9,934 bases of DNA, taken from assembly GCA_024640485.1 (NCBI GenBank), contig JAHEEY010000140.1, positions 1 through 9,934 on the forward strand, in the 5' to 3' direction. The position numbers and the translations under genes were made by a program. Every line of letters begins with the position of its first letter. Position 1 is the first letter of the stretch. Below are positions 6,479 through 9,934 of the stretch, one piece after another. Below the pieces are notes generated by a model. The model searched no databases, had not been told where the DNA came from, and worked only from the letters and a program-made list of their open reading frames with translations. The DNA comes from Chloroflexota bacterium. GTDB taxonomy: Bacteria; Chloroflexota; Anaerolineae; Promineifilales; Promineifilaceae.

Positions 6479-6574
6479 AATACAGGCAGGCAATTAGGAC
6501 GACAATGTCCAGGCTGCGGTACCTTATATCGAATCGCTATCGCACCTGGATTACCTTGGAACCAGAAAGCACGC

Positions 6575-6589
6575 GCTGTCAGGTACAGC
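6575..6589. promoter_or_regulatory. Inverted repeat GCTGT-N5-ACAGC
   Basis: Two five-base arms around five bases lie about 110 bp upstream of the ATG of the cyclic-nucleotide-domain gene and overlap the direct repeat that follows. This is a possible dimeric-regulator site, and equally possibly chance. Confidence 0.2.
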
Positions 6590-6612
6590 TTCGGAGAAGT
6601 ACAGCTTTGGAG
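6583..6612. repeat. Two-copy tandem repeat, 16-bp period
   Basis: GTACAGCTTCGGAG at 6583-6596 is repeated at 6599-6612 with one change (C to T), separated by two bases. It lies in the 217-bp gap before the cyclic-nucleotide-domain gene. A 16-bp period does not match one exact helical turn multiple, so tandem operator use is uncertain; slippage duplication is an alternative. Confidence 0.5.
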
Positions 6613-6695
6613 CGTCACCACGTTTGCAGGCCAATCGATCATCAGACAATTCTCTACTGTCACTCCTAGGTCAGATGCAAGAGAGGGCATTATAC

Positions 6696-8873
6696 ATGCG
6701 CGAGACTGACTTCACCTTCCAATTGCTTCAACTCATCCATTCCGATGTATCCGGAATGACGCAGAAACAGAAGCTGTCCCTGATCCAAACAGTCAGCGAA
6801 GCGACACAACTCGGCATGGGACACCAGCTGCCCACCTGTCACATCGTGCCGTTCGTCACGGGGCGCCGCCCAACATACGAAGCGGCCCACCCAGGACTGG
6901 GTTCCAGCGACAACGCCAGCATGATTTGTGACGCTTCGGACCCAGAGAAAAATACGACCTACATCATTTTTGAACTCGCCGGGCTAGAGCCGTACAACTC
7001 CCAGGATCAAGCGTCGTTGGGCCTTGACGTCACGCTTTCGTTTGCCGGCACGGATAATTCTCAACAGACAACTCCAATTCCAGGGTGGGATAAGCGGCCC
7101 TTGACGCCAAAGGTATTTGAACTAGGCGAGGACAATGTCCCCAGTCTGCGCTCCATTTCGTTTAGCGAAGCGGACGGAAAGCGGCTGGTTCTGGCGTTGT
7201 CACCCGATAGGGACTTTCTGCCCATAGATTGGAACTGGCAGGAAGCAGATTCGCAGGTGCGCGCGGCGGCATGCGACAGCTCAGATCCGTTTACGTTTGG
7301 GCACATGTACACCCAGATAGTCCATGTCTCGATCCGGCTGACCTTCCGTGGGGTCCCTGTGGCCATGTCCCAGACGCTGCTGGACGTTTGCGATACCCGT
7401 CGACTTGGGATGCTTTACCGGCGGCTGATGGACCGGCTGCTTCCCTCAGACGCAGCGCGGCAAGCCGTTGCGGCTGGAATCGATGCGATGGACGTGGCCT
7501 TCCATCCCTGGTTCCCGGTACTGCTGATCGGCTCGGACAAAGCCGCTCTTTACACAGACGCACTTGTCGAAGACATCGTCCACAAGAAACATCATTTGAC
7601 GGACCCCCGGTGGCTGATGCGTGTAGGGCTGTACCTGGAATTTCTCACCTGCCTTGGGATTATCGAGATGGTCAAGGAAGAAGTGGGTGATTTGCTCTCC
7701 CCGGCCGAACGAGAGGCGTACGAGCAGCTGCCCAGTTTTGCCGAGATCCGCAAGCGTCTCAATGTTGAGGGGTGGCGCGAAGTATGGCAGCTGCGGGAAG
7801 CGACGTTTCACAGGTTTGGCGTGCCTCAAACCGGCCCGGTTTCAGCACTGAACCTGTTGCAGAAAAAGAAGGCAACCCTGGCCTTTCTCCAAGTTCATCA
7901 CGACGACCTGAAACACGCAATTGAGCTGGCCGGAAAGAACGAACATTATGCTCAGGAAACGTGGTGCAGAGTGTTCCGAGATGCCGAAAGAGCGCTCTTT
8001 CGACAAGCTCATGCCGCCTTTCCTGCGCTGGGATACCTTGAGGATTATGTTAGAGAGGTAGTCCTCTGGCACCAAAAGGGGAAATCCATTGGCGCCGGTC
8101 GCTTGTTAGGCCAAGTAACAGGTCTTCTTGGCGACCAGGATGGTATCTTCTCCTCGGCCAGCAATCAGTACCGGGCATCCATGAATGAGGTCGCTGAGTG
8201 GGCAAAGGAACGGGGCTTGATGGACTATACGGGCGAAGAATGCATTCCCGAACAAGTGAGCCTTGTTACGGCGCACATGGAAGAGGATATGCGGTTGGTC
8301 GAACAGCTGCAGCGGCGTGACGGATACGGCAGTTCGCTGGACAATTTGCAGAAACTCCAGAGTGAAGAAGCTGTGTCAGCCGAGCAGGTCTATGAAAAAC
8401 TTGGGGAATCGGCGATCTTCGGCGGGCTTACCAGCAAAGAACGCCGCCACCTGGCCAATACGGCCCGGGCCATTATTCTTAGCCCGATGGAGCGCATCGT
8501 CATCGAGGGCCGAGAGGGATCATCTCTATTCCTGATCGGCAGCGGCACATTTGAGGCACTGATCCGGCAGCCGGACGGGGTCGACCAGGTGATTGACATC
8601 AAGAAGCCGGGGGACATCATCGGTGAAGTTTCCCTATTAACCGGAGCTAAGCGGACCGCTACGGTGCGGGCCACGGAAAGCGCCATCGTCTACGAAATTG
8701 GCAAGCTTCAGATTCAGCCGCTGTTGAATGAAAGAGCTGAGTTAATCGATGAACTGGCGGCAGCGATGGAAGCGAACATGCAAAGAGTCAACAGCCAACT
8801 GGAAGCGTACGACACCGAACTGGGCACGTCTACCCTGAAGAATCGAATCCTGCAGTTCTTCTTTGGCAACTAA
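6696..8873 (+). CDS. Unknown protein with C-terminal cyclic-nucleotide-binding domain
   Basis: A 725-residue, apparently cytosolic protein; I see no signal peptide or membrane span. Residues 1-60 look helical. About 85-215 is beta-rich (for example TYIIFELAG, VSIRLTFRG). About 230-565 is largely helical and charged, with no family I recognise. Residues 569-690 are a cyclic-nucleotide-binding (Crp-like cap) domain: LGESAIFGGLT at the start, then a phosphate-binding cassette GEVSLLTG (643-650) followed by RTATVRA (653-659). Both the ligand-contacting Glu644 and Arg653 are present. No helix-turn-helix follows; instead there is a short helical tail (about 690-725) ending in ILQFFFGN, so it is not a Crp/Fnr transcription factor. 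The ATG at 6696 is chosen because GAGAGGG (6681-6687) lies eight bases upstream. In-frame ATG 6675 and TTG 6624 are alternatives with weaker sites. It follows the VOC gene on the same strand. Function is unknown; it is probably a cNMP-controlled effector or scaffold. Confidence 0.88.
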   Translation: MRETDFTFQLLQLIHSDVSGMTQKQKLSLIQTVSEATQLGMGHQLPTCHIVPFVTGRRPTYEAAHPGLGSSDNASMICDASDPEKNTTYIIFELAGLEPYNSQDQASLGLDVTLSFAGTDNSQQTTPIPGWDKRPLTPKVFELGEDNVPSLRSISFSEADGKRLVLALSPDRDFLPIDWNWQEADSQVRAAACDSSDPFTFGHMYTQIVHVSIRLTFRGVPVAMSQTLLDVCDTRRLGMLYRRLMDRLLPSDAARQAVAAGIDAMDVAFHPWFPVLLIGSDKAALYTDALVEDIVHKKHHLTDPRWLMRVGLYLEFLTCLGIIEMVKEEVGDLLSPAEREAYEQLPSFAEIRKRLNVEGWREVWQLREATFHRFGVPQTGPVSALNLLQKKKATLAFLQVHHDDLKHAIELAGKNEHYAQETWCRVFRDAERALFRQAHAAFPALGYLEDYVREVVLWHQKGKSIGAGRLLGQVTGLLGDQDGIFSSASNQYRASMNEVAEWAKERGLMDYTGEECIPEQVSLVTAHMEEDMRLVEQLQRRDGYGSSLDNLQKLQSEEAVSAEQVYEKLGESAIFGGLTSKERRHLANTARAIILSPMERIVIEGREGSSLFLIGSGTFEALIRQPDGVDQVIDIKKPGDIIGEVSLLTGAKRTATVRATESAIVYEIGKLQIQPLLNERAELIDELAAAMEANMQRVNSQLEAYDTELGTSTLKNRILQFFFGN

Positions 8874-8882
8874 TAAGATACC

Positions 8883-8896
8883 CGGTCCTCAGACCG
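8883..8896. other. Small hairpin CGGTC-CTCA-GACCG
   Basis: A 5-bp stem with a 4-nt loop starts nine bases after the stop of the cyclic-nucleotide-domain gene, in the 153-bp spacer between two convergent genes. There is no T tract. Its position suits a 3'-end structure, but its strength is low. Confidence 0.25.
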
Positions 8897-9026
8897 TGGA
8901 CACCTTCACAAGGGCGATACCGCTGCCGGCCAAGAGCATATCTGTCAGAAATGTGACCAGAGATGATCCGTTCTGCTCCTGGCGTCTGGCCAACTCGCGC
9001 TGCCCAGCCTGTCTGAATTGCCGTGA

Positions 9027-9934
9027 CTAGCGCAGAAACGCTTCGTGCAGGCCACCATCCACATTGATGATTTGCCCGGTTGTCTTGCTGAGTCGACCGC
9101 TGGTCAGCAAATAAGCTGCCTCAGCTTGATCCGCCAGGGTGATGGGAGATTTGGTCAAAGTGCGTTGGGCATAAAAATCGGCCAGCTTTCCCCGCAGAAT
9201 CTCGGTGTCTTCACTTTCGTAAAAGGGAACCTCGTACTTGACCAGCGAACTGATGACCCTGTCACGGGGAAACATGCTGCTCCCCTCCACTACGGTCGCC
9301 GGGGCCAATCCGTTGACCCGCACCAGGGGTGACAGCTCGATTGCCAGCTCGCGTACCAGATGGTTGACTGCCGCTTTACTGGTGTCGTAGGCAATCGAAC
9401 CTCTCTTGGCCACGGCCCCATTGACACTGGTTGTCAGCACCAGGGTACCGGGCAGTCCCTGCGCTTCCCAGATTGAGCGGGCCTCATCGGCAATGAGGTA
9501 GCTTCCCTTGACATTGACGGCAAAGGTCACATCCCACTGACTATCAGTGACTTTGCCGGCCTTGGAAGGCGGCATGAAAACCCCGGCGGTGACGATGATA
9601 TTGTCGATGCCGCCGTAGGCCAGAATCACCTGGTTGAACATCTGCTGTACGGATTGCCGATTGGTGATGTCTACCCCCAACCCAAGGGCCGGTCCGCAGG
9701 CCGAGATACCTGTTCCGGCGACGCCGATACCGATGCCGTATTTGCCGGTCAGTTCAACGGCCGTTTCCTGCGCCGCTCCCTCATTCAGGTCGGCACAGAC
9801 CACATGGGCCCCTTCACTTGCCACCCGGTGCGCCGTGGCTTTGCCAATGCCGCTGCCCGCCCCCACAACCACGACGACATTACGAGCCAGTTCTTTCTCC
9901 GGCGGCATCCTCTGCAATTTGGCCTCTTCGAGCA
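9027..9934 (-). CDS. Short-chain dehydrogenase, probably the C-terminal half of a rhamnulose-1-phosphate aldolase/SDR fusion (partial)
   Basis: The visible part is a classical-length NAD(P)-dependent SDR; numbering here starts at the TTG codon at 9915-9917. It has the Rossmann motif GAGSGIG (19-25), acidic D43 after the second strand (favouring NAD), VTAG (109-112) in place of NNAG, N135, catalytic S164, and YDTSK with Y177 and K181. The C-terminus is VDGGLHEAFLR. The VEGSSMFPRDR segment (210-220), the FYAQRTLTKSPIT segment (248-260) and the ending match my memory of the bifunctional aldolase/SDR family. In that family an N-terminal class II aldolase makes lactaldehyde and dihydroxyacetone phosphate, and the SDR oxidises lactaldehyde. 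The frame stays open to the window edge and reads LEEAKLQRMPPEKEL, like the interdomain linker. A separate start (TTG 9915, with GAGG five bases upstream) cannot be excluded. The 12-residue stretch GVAGTGISACGP (66-77) looks like an insertion relative to typical SDRs. Confidence 0.85.
   Translation of the reverse strand, partial: LEEAKLQRMPPEKELARNVVVVVGAGSGIGKATAHRVASEGAHVVCADLNEGAAQETAVELTGKYGIGIGVAGTGISACGPALGLGVDITNRQSVQQMFNQVILAYGGIDNIIVTAGVFMPPSKAGKVTDSQWDVTFAVNVKGSYLIADEARSIWEAQGLPGTLVLTTSVNGAVAKRGSIAYDTSKAAVNHLVRELAIELSPLVRVNGLAPATVVEGSSMFPRDRVISSLVKYEVPFYESEDTEILRGKLADFYAQRTLTKSPITLADQAEAAYLLTSGRLSKTTGQIINVDGGLHEAFLR

Noticed and set aside
6696..8873. Possibility that the cyclic-nucleotide-domain protein is a Crp/Fnr transcription factor acting on the CRP-like sites in the window.
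   Set aside because: There is no helix-turn-helix after the cap domain; only about 35 helical residues follow, so direct DNA binding of the Crp type is not supported.
8889..9026. After the dehydrogenase TAG stop the same frame continues for 45 sense codons to a TGA, encoding a partly hydrophobic tail.
   Set aside because: Known aldolase/SDR proteins end at the AFLR-like C-terminus seen here, and a 45-codon open run is not rare by chance. No readthrough signal is recognisable.

Overview
This 9.9-kb window is ordinary bacterial chromosome. It carries six protein-coding genes plus two sizeable intergenic regions (about 400 and 900 bp). It contains no rRNA, tRNA, CRISPR array, transposase or phage gene that I can recognise. 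Base composition is moderate-GC. Most gene starts have clear Shine-Dalgarno sequences, and at least two genes appear to start with TTG. The right-edge gene looks like the dehydrogenase half of the bifunctional rhamnulose-1-phosphate aldolase/short-chain dehydrogenase family, which is known from Chloroflexota, Planctomycetota, Bacteroidota and Bacillus. Together with a soluble cyclic-nucleotide-domain protein and an NhaP-type antiporter with a regulatory tail, this makes an environmental bacterium such as a Chloroflexota member plausible, but that is a weak inference.

Layout, left to right. A minus-strand CPA1 cation/proton antiporter with a cytosolic RCK-like C-terminus (95-1903) is divergent from a small plus-strand DoxX-like membrane protein (2305-2754). 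The region between them holds a candidate promoter, a CRP/FNR-like half-palindrome and a TTGCAGT direct repeat. The DoxX-like gene converges on a minus-strand pair. The upstream member is an LDHD/GlcD-type FAD-linked D-2-hydroxyacid (probably D-lactate) dehydrogenase (3781-5154). The downstream member, 55 bp away, is an alpha/beta hydrolase (2919-3725), and the two are probably co-transcribed. A roughly 900-bp intergenic stretch with no convincing gene follows. Next come two plus-strand genes: a PhnB-like VOC protein (6053-6478) and a 725-residue protein of unknown function with a C-terminal cyclic-nucleotide-binding domain (6696-8873). The last gene is the minus-strand dehydrogenase (9027 to beyond the right edge).

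Functional reading. The neighbourhood mixes ion homeostasis (antiporter), hydroxyacid/lactate oxidation (LDHD-type enzyme), a probable L-rhamnose route to lactaldehyde/lactate (the edge gene) and a cyclic-nucleotide-responsive protein. Apart from the dehydrogenase-hydrolase pair, nothing shows that these genes act as one system. The item most worth following up is the cyclic-nucleotide-domain protein, whose 570-residue N-terminal portion I cannot assign to any family. I did not find a clearly novel multi-gene system.
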